Of a DNA stretch of 64,000 nucleotides, positions 15,363 to 24,427 are shown piece by piece (the stretch's first letter is position 1; each line of letters opens with the position of its first letter). The translations under genes were made by a program, and so were the position numbers. This stretch comes from Polaribacter sp. WD7 (GTDB lineage Bacteria > Bacteroidota > Bacteroidia > Flavobacteriales > Flavobacteriaceae). Location of the stretch: the NCBI RefSeq assembly GCF_003335085.1, contig NZ_QPEJ01000017.1:62001-126000 (forward strand), written 5' to 3'. Below the pieces are notes generated by a model that was not told where the DNA came from, ran no database searches, and worked only from the letters and a program-made list of their open reading frames with translations.

Positions 15363-16310
15363 CTACTTTTTTAATCCTAATTCTTTTAAGCGTTCATTTA
15401 AAAACTCCCCAGCAGTAATATCTTCAAACTGTTTTGGGTTTTTTGCATTAATACAATTTGGTAAAACATCTAATTTCATATCTGAAATTGGATGCATAAA
15501 AAACGGAATAGAATAGCGTGATGTATCCCACATCTCTTTAGGTGGATTTACCACTCTATGAATGGTAGATTTTAGCTTGTTGTTGCTGTGACGAGAAAGC
15601 ATATCTCCAACATTTATCATCAATTCATCTGGGGCAGCCATTGCATCTATCCAATCTCCTTTATGATTTTGAACTTGAAGCCCTTTTCCTTGTGCACCCA
15701 TTAACAACGTTATTAAATTGATATCTCCATGAGCAGCGGCTCTTTCTGCTCCTTGAGGCTCAGTTTTTATAGGTGGATAATGAATTGGACGTAAAATACT
15801 ATTTCCGTTTTTAATATAATCATCAAAATAGGTTTCTTCTAAACCCAAGTGTAACGCTAGAGAACGCAAAACATATTTTGCTGTTTTTTCTAGCATTTGA
15901 TAGGTTTTTTTACCGATTTCATTAAATTTAGGGAGTTCTTCCACAATAACATTGTCTGGATATTCTTCAGCATATTTGGAATCTTTTGCAACGTATTGAC
16001 CAAAATGCCAAAACTCTTTTAAATCTCCTTCTTTTTTACCCTTTGCAGATTCTTTACCAAATGAAACATAGCCTCTTTGACCGCCTATTTCAGGAATTTC
16101 ATATTTCTTTTTTGTAGCCAATGGCAAGTCAAAAAAGTTTTTTACTTCAGCATATAGTTCTTTTACTAATGCATCATTTAAAAAATGACCTTTTAAAGCC
16201 ACAAAACCAATATTTTCATATGCGTGACCAATTTCATTAATAAAATTTTGTTTTTTTTGATTGTCTTCTGATAGAAAATCGGCTAAATCTACACTTGGTA
16301 TTTTATTCAT
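15363..16310 (-). CDS. isopenicillin-N-synthase-like 2-oxoglutarate/Fe(II) dioxygenase
   Basis: 315 aa. The N-terminal 'IPSVDLADFLSEDNQ' is the DIOX_N domain; the catalytic 2-His-1-Asp facial triad is given by 'AAHGDINLITLL' (His and Asp) and 'LKSTIHRVVNP' (distal His), and the 2-oxoglutarate-binding Arg-x-Ser lies in 'SRYSIPFFMHP'. The protein is soluble. Family members hydroxylate or desaturate small molecules; the substrate is not evident and no biosynthetic cluster surrounds it. Such a single-copy gene is common in flavobacteria. Confidence 0.9.
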   Translation of the reverse strand: MNKIPSVDLADFLSEDNQKKQNFINEIGHAYENIGFVALKGHFLNDALVKELYAEVKNFFDLPLATKKKYEIPEIGGQRGYVSFGKESAKGKKEGDLKEFWHFGQYVAKDSKYAEEYPDNVIVEELPKFNEIGKKTYQMLEKTAKYVLRSLALHLGLEETYFDDYIKNGNSILRPIHYPPIKTEPQGAERAAAHGDINLITLLMGAQGKGLQVQNHKGDWIDAMAAPDELMINVGDMLSRHSNNKLKSTIHRVVNPPKEMWDTSRYSIPFFMHPISDMKLDVLPNCINAKNPKQFEDITAGEFLNERLKELGLKK

Positions 16311-16364
16311 TCTAATGATTGATTTTACAAAAGATTATAAATTTACTAAAAAAAGTAAACGGTA

Positions 16365-17081
16365 TTACTTTTTTTGAAAAGGAATTAAGTAGCTAATCGT
16401 ATAATTAAATCCAAAACCAGTACCACCTTTAAAAACTCTATTAAAACCAGGAGCAAACAACGATTGAAAATTATCAGGATCTTTAATACTCATCAATATT
16501 TTATAAGAGCCACTAAATGAAATAAATACATTTTTTAGTGTTTCTGTTCTAAACCCTACAACAATTTCAGACCAATGTGCATTTAGGTTTTTTGTGGTAA
16601 TTGGGGTATTAATTTCTACAGCAGGAAAATAAGAGGTATTTACATTTGGGGTATAACTGTTAAGGGTTTGTTCAAAATTACTATAGCCATAACGATATCC
16701 TACAAAAATCTCGTTGTTCATGTCTAACCAGTTTTTATACGTATTTAGGTTAAAACCTACTCTTATATAGTTGCCTTTTGCAGTAGAATTTGAAAAATCT
16801 TCTTTAGTAGTTTCTTCTTCAAAACCTACCTCTACAGCAGCGTAAAAGTTTTTAGAGAGCCTGTAATCTCCAACAATTTCAAAGCCTGTAAAGGTATCAT
16901 CAAACTGTGCTTTAATTGGTTTACTAATGTCTACACCCAAACGTAAACCATAGTTTGTTTTATAAACTAAGGTATCTTTTTCAATAGAAGGTACACTATC
17001 TTTTTGTTGTTCTTGAGATACCCCATCTACAACAACAAAAAGAAAAGTGATGCTAATGAAAAATTTGTACATGTGCTGCAT
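16365..17081 (-). CDS. DUF6048-family outer-membrane beta-barrel protein
   Basis: 238 aa (or 235 from the second ATG at 17072). An N-terminal signal peptide ('FFISITFLFVVVDGVSQ') is followed by alternating beta strands ending in a C-terminal aromatic-rich strand 'GFGFNYTISYLIPFQKK', as in small outer-membrane barrels. I recognise the pair with the next upstream gene as the flavobacterial DUF6048/DUF6452 couple. The genes overlap by 29 nt, indicating tight coupling. Function unknown; presumably an envelope complex of barrel plus lipoprotein. Confidence 0.8.
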   Translation of the reverse strand: MQHMYKFFISITFLFVVVDGVSQEQQKDSVPSIEKDTLVYKTNYGLRLGVDISKPIKAQFDDTFTGFEIVGDYRLSKNFYAAVEVGFEEETTKEDFSNSTAKGNYIRVGFNLNTYKNWLDMNNEIFVGYRYGYSNFEQTLNSYTPNVNTSYFPAVEINTPITTKNLNAHWSEIVVGFRTETLKNVFISFSGSYKILMSIKDPDNFQSLFAPGFNRVFKGGTGFGFNYTISYLIPFQKK

Positions 17082-17547
17082 TTTGATTGTCTATTGTAAA
17101 TGTATTTTGAGTAAAATCTAAAATCCAACCGTCATTTTCTGGTGAAAAATTAACATCATTAAAATTGATTTTGAATCCGCAAGAACGAGAAACATGAATT
17201 TCTTCTGTTGTATAAGATACTGTAAATGTTGCTATTTGATTGGTAGCAATATTGCCATTTTGATTGTTCATCTTTAAGGTGTAAACAGTGCTGTTGCTAA
17301 GAGAATTTAGAGGAATAGCTATACTGTCTGAAGTAAAATTGGTAAATAAACTGTCTGTTTTACTTGCTGCAATAATAGACAATCTTTCAACGTTTTTTAC
17401 AGTTTCTCTGTTTACATTATCGTAAAAACGTAATACTAAATTAGGTGTAACTGGATTTTGTAAGCAGAAATCGTCTTTTTCACAAGCCGTATTTATAAGC
17501 AGTAGTAGACCTAATAAAACACTTATTTTTTTAAAATTAATCTTCAA
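17053..17547 (-). CDS. DUF6452-family lipoprotein
   Basis: 164 aa starting at a TTG that overlaps the pterin dehydratase stop by 11 nt. The signal 'ISVLLGLLLLINTAC' ends in a lipobox cysteine at residue 22, followed by 'EKDDFCLQNPVTPNLVLRFY' and a beta-sandwich-like domain. The conserved Cys-rich start ('CEKDDFC') and the coupling to DUF6048 are characteristic of this flavobacterial family. It is probably anchored in the outer membrane next to the DUF6048 barrel. Confidence 0.8.
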   Translation of the reverse strand: MKINFKKISVLLGLLLLINTACEKDDFCLQNPVTPNLVLRFYDNVNRETVKNVERLSIIAASKTDSLFTNFTSDSIAIPLNSLSNSTVYTLKMNNQNGNIATNQIATFTVSYTTEEIHVSRSCGFKINFNDVNFSPENDGWILDFTQNTFTIDNQNAAHVQIFH

Positions 17548-17827
17548 CTTCTACAATCTTATTAATAGCTTCTGCCAATTTAAAATCTAATTCTGTAACG
17601 CCGTCTGCATCATGAGTAGTTAGTGTAATATCTAACGTATTGTACACATTAGTCCATTCTGGATGATGATTTAATGCCTCACATTCAAAAGCAATTCTAC
17701 TCATTGCAGACATACAATCTTTAAAATTATCAAATTCAAAATCGGTATGCAAAGCATCATCATAATAATCCCAGTCGGTAAGATTTTCTAATTTCTTTTG
17801 AATTTCAAATTCTGTTAGTTTTTTCAT
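17537..17827 (-). CDS. 4a-hydroxytetrahydrobiopterin dehydratase
   Basis: 96 aa, the family's normal length. The signature 'ALNHHPEWTNVYNTLDITL' with the catalytic His-His-Pro and the later 'LTTHDADGVTELDFKLA' identify pterin-4a-carbinolamine dehydratase, which regenerates the pterin cofactor of aromatic amino acid hydroxylases. It is the first gene of a coupled series with DUF6452 and DUF6048, an arrangement that probably reflects shared transcription rather than shared function. Confidence 0.93.
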   Translation of the reverse strand: MKKLTEFEIQKKLENLTDWDYYDDALHTDFEFDNFKDCMSAMSRIAFECEALNHHPEWTNVYNTLDITLTTHDADGVTELDFKLAEAINKIVEVED

Positions 17828-17875
17828 CGTATGTAGATTTTTAAAATTTGCTAGTAATTTACGTTATTAAATTAG

Positions 17876-17883
17876 CAAATTTA
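17876..17883 (-). promoter_or_regulatory. -7 promoter element for the pterin dehydratase operon
   Basis: On the minus strand TAAATTTG, matching TAnnTTTG, about 48 nt before the ATG at 17827. Confidence 0.5.
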
Positions 17884-17967
17884 CAACCTCAATATAGTAG
17901 ATTTTCCATGCTAAAATAGTTCCATTTTCAGAAATAAATCTTACTTCTCTAAAAATAATTTACACTT

Positions 17968-19422
17968 TTAACACTTTTCAAACAAAACCACCGTTTCAAT
18001 ATGACTTGTATGCGGAAACTGATCTACCAAACTAATTTTTTTGATTTGATAACCAGCATCTCTAAGTAATTCTGTATCTCTGGCTTGTGTAGCTGGGTTA
18101 CAAGAAACATATACCATTCTATCTGCATTTAATTCAATGATTTTTTTTAAGGTTTTTGGTACAATTCCTGCTCTAGCAGGATCTAAAATGATGGTTTTAA
18201 TTTTGTTTTGATATTCTGGGTGTTGTTGTAAAAATTTACCTACATCTGCAGCATAAAACTGTAAACCATCAATATTGTTTCTTTGGGCATTTTTCTTTGC
18301 ATCTTCTATGGCAGAAGCTACAATATCTACTCCAATAATTTTTGCATTATCACTCTTAGAGGCCACAATTTGCCCAATGGTTCCTGTGCCACAAAACAAA
18401 TCCATCACTACAGTATTGTCTACTTTGGATTTATCTTCTAAAACATAATCAACTACTTTTGTGTAGAGTTTTTCTGCGGATTTTGGATTGGTCTGAAAAA
18501 AGCTTTTCATGCTAATTTCAAAGTTTAAGCCTAAGAGTTCTTCAACAATTTTGTCTTTACCGTAAATTAGATCAATGCTTCCAGAAGTAGCAATGGTTCT
18601 ATCTCCAACCTCATCATTTATAGTATGTAATAAACCAGCAACTCTATCTCCAAATAACTCTACTAAAAAATTAGCAAATTTATTTAAATCGAACTTAGAC
18701 AAATCATAAGATGTAGTGACTAAATTGAATAGTAATTCATTAGTTTTGTACGATTTTCGTACCACAAAATACCTAAAAAAACCTTCTTTTTTAGGTCCGT
18801 GCCAAGGCTGTAAACCTGTTTCTAAGCAATATTTACGAATGTTAATTAAGTTGTCTTCTAATTGTTTGTCAAACAAACCAGAATCTTTGTCTAAATTATC
18901 GCCCATCCACCAAACACCACGCCTTTTAAAACCTAGCGTAAATTCGTCTTTGTCTGTTTTGTTAATTCTGTCATAACCAATAGCAGAGAAACCATATTCC
19001 ATTTTGTTTCTGTAATGAAACACGTTTGGCGAAGTAATAAACTCATCAAACAAATCTTCAATATTGTTAACTTTACCAATTCTTTTAAACAATGATAAAG
19101 TACTTTCTTTTTTATATTGATGTTGTAAGTCTATTGGCAATTGAATGTAGGGAGCTCCAGGAATATCTTGAAACGGTACTTCAACTTCATCTTCAGAAGG
19201 CTGTAAAACATCTATCAATTTGGCTTCAGCATATTTTTTGCTTGTTTTCTTAATTTGAGCTTTTACCAATTGCCCTGGTAATGTATTGGGTACAAAAACT
19301 ACAAAACTACCCTCGTCTGAATTAATTCTTGCAATTCCTTTTCCGCCAAAAGCATAATCTTCTATGTTAAGTTCTAAAATCTGATTTCTTTTAACGAATT
19401 TATTGCGTTCTCTACGTGGCAT
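17968..19422 (-). CDS. rlmD: 23S rRNA (uracil1939-C5)-methyltransferase RlmD
   Basis: 484 aa from the ATG at 19422. An ATG at 19446 is in frame but lies inside the promoter -7 element, so it cannot be used. The N-terminal 'MPRRERNKFVKRNQ' is followed by a TRAM domain ('LNIEDYAFGGKGIARI'), then the SAM-binding 'VVMDLFCGTGTIGQIVAS', 'DPARAGIV' and the catalytic 'MVYVSCNPATQARD' with the nucleophile cysteine. This is the RlmD/RumA branch of RNA m5U methyltransferases. Confidence 0.93.
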   Translation of the reverse strand: MPRRERNKFVKRNQILELNIEDYAFGGKGIARINSDEGSFVVFVPNTLPGQLVKAQIKKTSKKYAEAKLIDVLQPSEDEVEVPFQDIPGAPYIQLPIDLQHQYKKESTLSLFKRIGKVNNIEDLFDEFITSPNVFHYRNKMEYGFSAIGYDRINKTDKDEFTLGFKRRGVWWMGDNLDKDSGLFDKQLEDNLINIRKYCLETGLQPWHGPKKEGFFRYFVVRKSYKTNELLFNLVTTSYDLSKFDLNKFANFLVELFGDRVAGLLHTINDEVGDRTIATSGSIDLIYGKDKIVEELLGLNFEISMKSFFQTNPKSAEKLYTKVVDYVLEDKSKVDNTVVMDLFCGTGTIGQIVASKSDNAKIIGVDIVASAIEDAKKNAQRNNIDGLQFYAADVGKFLQQHPEYQNKIKTIILDPARAGIVPKTLKKIIELNADRMVYVSCNPATQARDTELLRDAGYQIKKISLVDQFPHTSHIETVVLFEKC

Positions 19423-19443
19423 TTTTGTGTTTTTATGAGATTG

Positions 19444-19451
19444 CAAAATTA
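19444..19451 (-). promoter_or_regulatory. -7 promoter element of rlmD
   Basis: TAATTTTG on the minus strand, 21 nt upstream of the ATG at 19422. It overlaps the alternative start at 19446 and so decides the start codon. Confidence 0.6.
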
Positions 19452-19552
19452 GGTAAAGAAATTGAGAAAAGGTGTTACTAGAATTAAAAAACGATGAACC
19501 TAAAAAAAGAAATAGGATAGTTATAATATTGGTGTTTTTAAAGAAGCAATAT

Positions 19553-19690
19553 GCGTTAGGGATTGAACGGTTTGTTTGAGCTCTTTTTTGATTTGTCTTT
19601 TGACAGAAATTTACTTTTTTTACAATTTTATATTTAAGACAAACTAAAAAAAGCGAGTAGTGAAAGCCCGACCTTTAGGGAACGCCCTGA
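19553..19690. repeat. palindromic intergenic element
   Basis: Outer arms GCGTT (19553-19557) and AACGC (19681-19685) enclose a long imperfect hairpin whose core is a perfect 8-bp match, TTTGTCTT (19592-19599) with AAGACAAA (19636-19643), continuing into a T-run/A-run stem (19584-19589 with 19646-19651). The right part contains 'AAAGCCCGACCTTTAGGG', more GC-rich than its surroundings. The form resembles short dispersed palindromic repeats of flavobacterial genomes, or the remnant of a miniature transposable element. No reading frame. Confidence 0.5.
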
Positions 19691-19730
19691 ACTTTGTGTG
19701 CTCTAGAACTGACTTTTAATAGATTTTCAT

Positions 19731-19738
19731 TATTTTTG
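19731..19738 (+). promoter_or_regulatory. -7 promoter element of rocD
   Basis: TATTTTTG matches TAnnTTTG. Transcription would begin near 19743, giving a leader of about 100 nt before the rocD ATG. Confidence 0.6.
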
Positions 19739-19744
19739 TAGTAC

Positions 19745-19844
19745 TTCAGGGATGATTTCTTTCCCACGCTGAATTTTCGGTACGTACTGAAAGGATAAAG
19801 GTAGAACAGGAATGTTTTTAGTATAAACATTTAAAGTTAAAAAA
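19745..19844 (+). promoter_or_regulatory. structured 5' leader of rocD, candidate cis-regulatory RNA
   Basis: Three hairpins can be drawn in this leader. First, TTCAG (19745-19749) with CTGAA (19769-19773), with an inner GGA/TCC extension. Second, the near-palindrome TTCGGTACGTACTGAA (19776-19791). Third, AATGTTT (19811-19817) with AAACATT (19825-19831), ending 13 nt before the start codon. Between them is the purine-rich 'AAGGATAAAGGTAGAACAGG'. I do not recognise a known riboswitch class. Together with the palindromic element this accounts for most of the roughly 420-bp gap between rlmD and rocD. Confidence 0.45.
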
Positions 19845-21122
19845 ATGGCTGTTTTAGACAAGTTAAGCTCGCAAGAAGCAATTGAATTAGAAAATAAGTA
19901 TGGTGCGCATAATTATCATCCACTGCCTGTAGTTTTAAGTAGAGGAGAGGGTGTGTATGTTTGGGACGCAGAAGGAAAACGTTATTATGATTTTTTATCT
20001 GCGTATTCTGCTGTAAATCAAGGTCATTGTCATCCTAAAATTGTAAATGCAATGATAAATCAGGCAAATACATTAACCTTAACATCTCGTGCTTTTTACA
20101 ATGATATGTTGGGTAAATATGAAAAATTTGCAACAGATTTGTTTGGTTTTGATAAGTTATTGCCCATGAATACTGGGGCAGAAGCTGTGGAAACGGCATT
20201 AAAAATTGCAAGAAAATGGGCATATGAAGTAAAAGGAATTGACGAAAATAAAGCCGAAATTGTAGTCTGCGAAAATAATTTTCATGGAAGAACTACCACA
20301 ATAATTTCATTTTCTAATGATCCTGTGGCGCGTAAGAATTTTGGACCTTATACCAAGGGTTTTGTAAAAATTGAATATGATAATTTGCAAGAGTTACAGG
20401 AGGTGTTAGAAAACAACCCAAATGTTGCTGCATTTTTGGTAGAGCCTATTCAAGGTGAAGCTGGTGTTTACGTTCCTTCTGAAGGTTATTTGGCTGCAGC
20501 AAAACAATTGTGTGAAGATTATAATGTTTTGTTTATAGCTGATGAAGTACAAACGGGAATTGCAAGAACAGGACGTTTGTTAGCAACTTGTGGTAATTGT
20601 ACTTGTGATGATAAAAATTGCTCTGGTACCCCAGAGGTAAAACCAGATATACTAATATTAGGAAAAGCATTGAGTGGCGGTGCATACCCTGTTTCTGCTG
20701 TGTTGGCAAATGATACCATTATGAATGTTATAAAACCAGGTAATCATGGATCTACTTTTGGTGGAAACCCTGTTGCGGCAGCTGTTGCTATTGCAGCGTT
20801 AACTGTTGTTGCAGATGAAAAACTAGCAGAAAATGCTGATAGGTTAGGGAAAATTTTTAGAGCAGAATTAACTGAGTTTTGTAAGAACAATCATTTAGTT
20901 GAGTCTGTAAGAGGAAAAGGGTTGTTGAATGCCATTTTAATAAATGATTCTGAAGAGAGTTCTACGGCCTGGGATATTTGTATAAAACTTAGAGATAATG
21001 GTTTGTTGGCAAAACCAACTCACGGAAATATCATTCGTTTTGCACCTCCATTGGTTATGAATGAAGCTCAATTAAAAGATTGTATTGCTATTATAAAGAA
21101 AACAATTACTGAGTTTGATTAA
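19845..21122 (+). CDS. rocD: ornithine--oxo-acid transaminase
   Basis: 425 aa, class-III PLP aminotransferase. '[20 protein letters not shown]' at the N-terminus is the typical RocD opening; '[18 protein letters not shown]' binds the cofactor phosphate, '[13 protein letters not shown]' holds the PLP-pairing Asp, and Lys274 in '[11 protein letters not shown]' forms the Schiff base. It moves the delta-amino group of ornithine to 2-oxoglutarate. Between these motifs lies a cysteine-rich insertion (about residues 249-259, '[13 protein letters not shown]') with four cysteines, absent from well-studied RocD proteins and reminiscent of a metal-binding loop. It has its own promoter and a structured leader. 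Confidence 0.93.
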   Translation: MAVLDKLSSQEAIELENKYGAHNYHPLPVVLSRGEGVYVWDAEGKRYYDFLSAYSAVNQGHCHPKIVNAMINQANTLTLTSRAFYNDMLGKYEKFATDLFGFDKLLPMNTGAEAVETALKIARKWAYEVKGIDENKAEIVVCENNFHGRTTTIISFSNDPVARKNFGPYTKGFVKIEYDNLQELQEVLENNPNVAAFLVEPIQGEAGVYVPSEGYLAAAKQLCEDYNVLFIADEVQTGIARTGRLLATCGNCTCDDKNCSGTPEVKPDILILGKALSGGAYPVSAVLANDTIMNVIKPGNHGSTFGGNPVAAAVAIAALTVVADEKLAENADRLGKIFRAELTEFCKNNHLVESVRGKGLLNAILINDSEESSTAWDICIKLRDNGLLAKPTHGNIIRFAPPLVMNEAQLKDCIAIIKKTITEFD

Positions 21123-21204
21123 AAAAATATTGCTATAAATGTTCGATTATCATGTTTTTCTTCTCAGGAGTTGAAATTTTAGTCGTGTATTTATAGCTTT
21201 TTTT

Positions 21205-21212
21205 TACATTTG
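21205..21212 (+). promoter_or_regulatory. -7 promoter element of the DUF5362 gene
   Basis: TACATTTG matches TAnnTTTG and lies 29 nt before the ATG at 21242. Confidence 0.6.
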
Positions 21213-21241
21213 AGAACAACACCAAATTAAAAATACAGATT

Positions 21242-21679
21242 ATGCACAACCCAATTACACAATTAGAACAATTAACTTTAAATAGTGCTTCTAAACGATT
21301 TTTAAAAGAAACGGCTAAATGGTCTTTTTTTCTTTCTATTATTGGGTTTGTACTAATTTTTTTATTGTTAATTTTAGCAGCGTTTTCTACAACTATTTTT
21401 GGTCTAGCAGCTCAATTGCAACCTGGTGTACCAGAAAGTACTGGACTTATTATGACTGTGGTTTACTTGGTGTTTGCTGTCATTTACTTTTTTCCTGTAT
21501 ATTATTTATTACAGTTTTCTAATAAAATGAAAACTGCATTGTCTACAAAAAATGAAGAAACTTTAGCCAATGCTTTTAAACTTTTAAAGTCTCATTACAA
21601 GTTTATAGGGGTGTTTACCATTATAACTATTTCTCTATATGCGTTACTTTTTGTGGTTTCTATGTTAGGTGCATTATAG
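21242..21679 (+). CDS. DUF5362-family membrane protein
   Basis: 145 aa with three to four membrane helices: 'FFLSIIGFVLIFLLLILAAF' (about 28-47), a second around residues 72-92 ('LIMTVVYLVFAVIYFFPVYY') and a C-terminal one ('GVFTIITISLYALLFVVSML'). A cytoplasmic loop with 'LQFSNKMKTAL' and 'LANAFKLLKSHYKFIG' is typical of DUF5362. Function unknown, inner membrane. Monocistronic. Confidence 0.85.
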   Translation: MHNPITQLEQLTLNSASKRFLKETAKWSFFLSIIGFVLIFLLLILAAFSTTIFGLAAQLQPGVPESTGLIMTVVYLVFAVIYFFPVYYLLQFSNKMKTALSTKNEETLANAFKLLKSHYKFIGVFTIITISLYALLFVVSMLGAL

Positions 21680-21699
21680 TAGATAGTAGACTAAAAATA

Positions 21700-24285
21700 T
21701 TAATTTCCATTATTTTTCTTTTTACCAAAAAGACCTTTTAAAGCATCTTTAACTTTGTCTTTTGTATCGTCTGTTTTGGTAGAATCTTTTTTGCCATTTA
21801 ATAAGTCTTTTAACTTATTTTTTCCTTGATTTAAAAGATTTTGCTTTTGTTTTTCTGCCAAATCTTTAACTAAGTTTGAAGTGGCATTTTTTAGGTTAGA
21901 TTCAAATTTTGGACTAGCAAAACTACCTGTTAAATTTCCTTGTACAGGAATACTTTTAATACTTGCAGCATCTTTAGGTGTTAATTTAGATAGTAATGTT
22001 GTTACCTCAGTACCTAGGTATTTTACAGGAATATCAAAGTTGATATCGTAGTTCATAACATTGTCAAAACTATGTTTTCCGCCAACTTCAACAGTTATGT
22101 CATTGTATTTAATAGGTATCGGTTTTACAGTAACTTGTCCGTCTTTAAAGGATAAGAAAGCGTTTATACCATCTAAGTTTAATTTATTAATATCTAAAAA
22201 GTCAATTTTATTACTTAATAAACTGAGTACTTTAGAATTGTTTTTGTTCAGTTCAGGATTTAATAATTTACCAAACAACTCACCAGACAGTGTTTTTAAA
22301 TTAGGAGTCATATCTTGATTTAAAACTCCAGAAAGCTTAATAGTAGAGTTGATTTTGCCCTCTATAGTTTTGGCAATAGGAGCAATAGCCTTTAGCATTT
22401 CTAAATTACCAAAAGATTCAGAAATATTAAGTTCAGATAAATTTAACCCCATATTAAATTTAGGTGTTTTTTCTTTTGTAGAGACGTTACCATCAAAAGC
22501 TATTTTACCTCCAAAAACATCCGATTTTAAGTTTTGTAAATCAACAGTTTGGTCGTGTATGTATAAATCTCCTGAGACGTTATTTAAGTTAATATTGTCA
22601 TACACTACCTTTTTAGCATTTGCAGAAAATTTACAATCCAAAAAAGCAGGAATTTTTAGGCTTCCTGCAGATTCACTAGTATTGGTTTGGGTTTCTTCGG
22701 TTAAAAAATCTGAAATCTTAAAATTATTAGAATTTAAATTAAACTTTCCTTTTAAAACTTCATCTTTAAATACAAAACCATATAAATTATCAATTTTACC
22801 TGTAACGGCTAAATCAGATCCACCTGTTTTTGCAGAAAACTCTTTGAGTTCTATAACAGATGAATTGAATGTTAATGTTGTCTTATTTATAAAAAAAGGA
22901 TTTGCAACATCTTTTCCGTTATATTTAAAATTGTCTACAGAAATGGTTCCTGAGTTGTCTATATTTTGGTAGTTCTTTTTTTCTACGGCATTCATGTCAA
23001 AACGTGTAGAAACGTTAGCTGTAAGTATACCTTCTAATTTTTTTTCTAAGGATACAGGGTAGACTTTCCCAATATTTGCTAAATTAATGGTTCCTTCTGC
23101 ACTAAGATTTAACTTAGGATTTGTGGTAAGGTTTTTTACATTTCCTTTTGCAGAAAATACATCTTCATCAATTTTAAAATTAAGCGTATTTACAGTAATG
23201 TATGTGTCTTTTGTGTTTCCTGTTTTATTTAAAATTTGAGTGTTGATATTAATGTTTTGGACAGATTTCGGTAAATCTGCGTATTTAAACATTGCATTTT
23301 TAGAATTAATGTTTATAGTAAAATTAGGTATTGTGTTTTCTGATAACGTTCCTTTTACGATACCTTCTAAATCAAAATTACCCTTAGTTTCTATAGTGTT
23401 TAAATTTCCAGAAAACTCTTCTGGCACTAAAGCTAATGCATTTTTAAAAGATGATGTTGGAGTTTTAAAATGGATATCATACAATTGGTTATCATCAATC
23501 AATTGAATAAAACCATCAAAAGCTAATGGCAATTGATTGATGTATCCTGTATTTTTTTTAAAAGTGTACTTAGCGTTTTTTAAATCCATTTCTAAAACAG
23601 CATCTAAAGAAACGTTAACCTTATTAATAAAATTGGTTTTATCTATAGCAAACGATAAATACCCTGTAGATTTTGTGTCTAAATTAAAAATATCTTCTTT
23701 AAAATTACCTTTACCAGAGTGTACTATGTCAGCAACACTTAAATTCATTTTAGTGGCTCTGTCTATATAGTTAAAATCTATATTTTCTAGTTGATAGTCA
23801 TTAATATTAAATGAAAAAGAACTGTTAGCATTGGTATTTACGTCGGCTTCATCTTTCTTTGCAATATCATAATTACCCAATCCACCTTCATTAAAAATAA
23901 TATTTATTGCTCCGTTAGAAGTACTTATGCTTTGAATAGCAATACTTTCATCTGGTTTTTTGAAAAGTTCAGTAATTTTCATATCCAAACTTAATTTTTT
24001 AGCTTTAAATAAAGTGTCACCTATAAATGGAGCTTTGTTGGCAACTGCTACGTTGTTTACAGTTAAACTTGCTAATGGAAAATGCTTCAGTAAACTTAAG
24101 TCGCTATTTGTAAAAGAAACTTTAGCGTTTATAGAGTTGTTAATGGTATTGGTAACCATCAACACAATTTTATCTTTAAAAATAAAAGGTGCAGAAACCA
24201 ACAGTACTATTACTACTAAAACAGTTACAGCAAACCATTTTGCAATTTTTTTAGATAAAGATTTTTTCTTTTTATTGTTAGCCAT
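21700..24285 (-). CDS. AsmA-like envelope protein
   Basis: 861 aa. A single N-terminal anchor ('FAVTVLVVIVLLVSAPFIF', about 14-32) is followed by 'LPLxSLxVNNVAV'-type repeats and a long beta-rich region with 'FDGNVSTKEKTPKFNMGLNL' and an AsmA C-terminal block ('LKLSGVLNQDMTPNLKTL'-like, about 640-700). The protein ends in a low-complexity Lys/Asp/Gly tail. AsmA/TamB relatives form beta-groove bridges that move lipids between membranes. Its promoter sits inside a long dyad (24308-24350), and ybaB lies upstream in the same direction. Confidence 0.85.
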   Translation of the reverse strand: MANNKKKKSLSKKIAKWFAVTVLVVIVLLVSAPFIFKDKIVLMVTNTINNSINAKVSFTNSDLSLLKHFPLASLTVNNVAVANKAPFIGDTLFKAKKLSLDMKITELFKKPDESIAIQSISTSNGAINIIFNEGGLGNYDIAKKDEADVNTNANSSFSFNINDYQLENIDFNYIDRATKMNLSVADIVHSGKGNFKEDIFNLDTKSTGYLSFAIDKTNFINKVNVSLDAVLEMDLKNAKYTFKKNTGYINQLPLAFDGFIQLIDDNQLYDIHFKTPTSSFKNALALVPEEFSGNLNTIETKGNFDLEGIVKGTLSENTIPNFTININSKNAMFKYADLPKSVQNININTQILNKTGNTKDTYITVNTLNFKIDEDVFSAKGNVKNLTTNPKLNLSAEGTINLANIGKVYPVSLEKKLEGILTANVSTRFDMNAVEKKNYQNIDNSGTISVDNFKYNGKDVANPFFINKTTLTFNSSVIELKEFSAKTGGSDLAVTGKIDNLYGFVFKDEVLKGKFNLNSNNFKISDFLTEETQTNTSESAGSLKIPAFLDCKFSANAKKVVYDNINLNNVSGDLYIHDQTVDLQNLKSDVFGGKIAFDGNVSTKEKTPKFNMGLNLSELNISESFGNLEMLKAIAPIAKTIEGKINSTIKLSGVLNQDMTPNLKTLSGELFGKLLNPELNKNNSKVLSLLSNKIDFLDINKLNLDGINAFLSFKDGQVTVKPIPIKYNDITVEVGGKHSFDNVMNYDINFDIPVKYLGTEVTTLLSKLTPKDAASIKSIPVQGNLTGSFASPKFESNLKNATSNLVKDLAEKQKQNLLNQGKNKLKDLLNGKKDSTKTDDTKDKVKDALKGLFGKKKNNGN

Positions 24286-24307
24286 GAATGTAAAGTTTAA
24301 TAGAAAA

Positions 24308-24350
24308 TATAAACAAAGATACTTTAACTGTAAAAGTAACTTTGTTTATA
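24308..24350. promoter_or_regulatory. 18-bp-arm dyad carrying -7 elements on both strands
   Basis: TATAAACAAAG (24308-24318) pairs with CTTTGTTTATA (24340-24350), then an A.A mismatch, then TACTTT (24320-24325) with AAAGTA (24333-24338), leaving a 7-base loop. The minus strand reads TATCTTTG (24314-24321), a perfect -7 element for the AsmA-like gene; the plus strand reads TAACTTTG (24337-24344). The site looks like a repressor operator over a promoter. Confidence 0.5.
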
Positions 24351-24427
24351 TGATGTTAAAAATAGCTCAAAAAATGCAAAGATAATTCTTTAGAATAATA
24401 GCAAAAACGTAGTACTGTTTGTAGAAT

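Noticed and set aside
22061..23770. Several plus-strand frames opposite the AsmA-like gene
   Set aside because: They are antisense shadows of a long, clearly coding gene, with no promoter or family signature.
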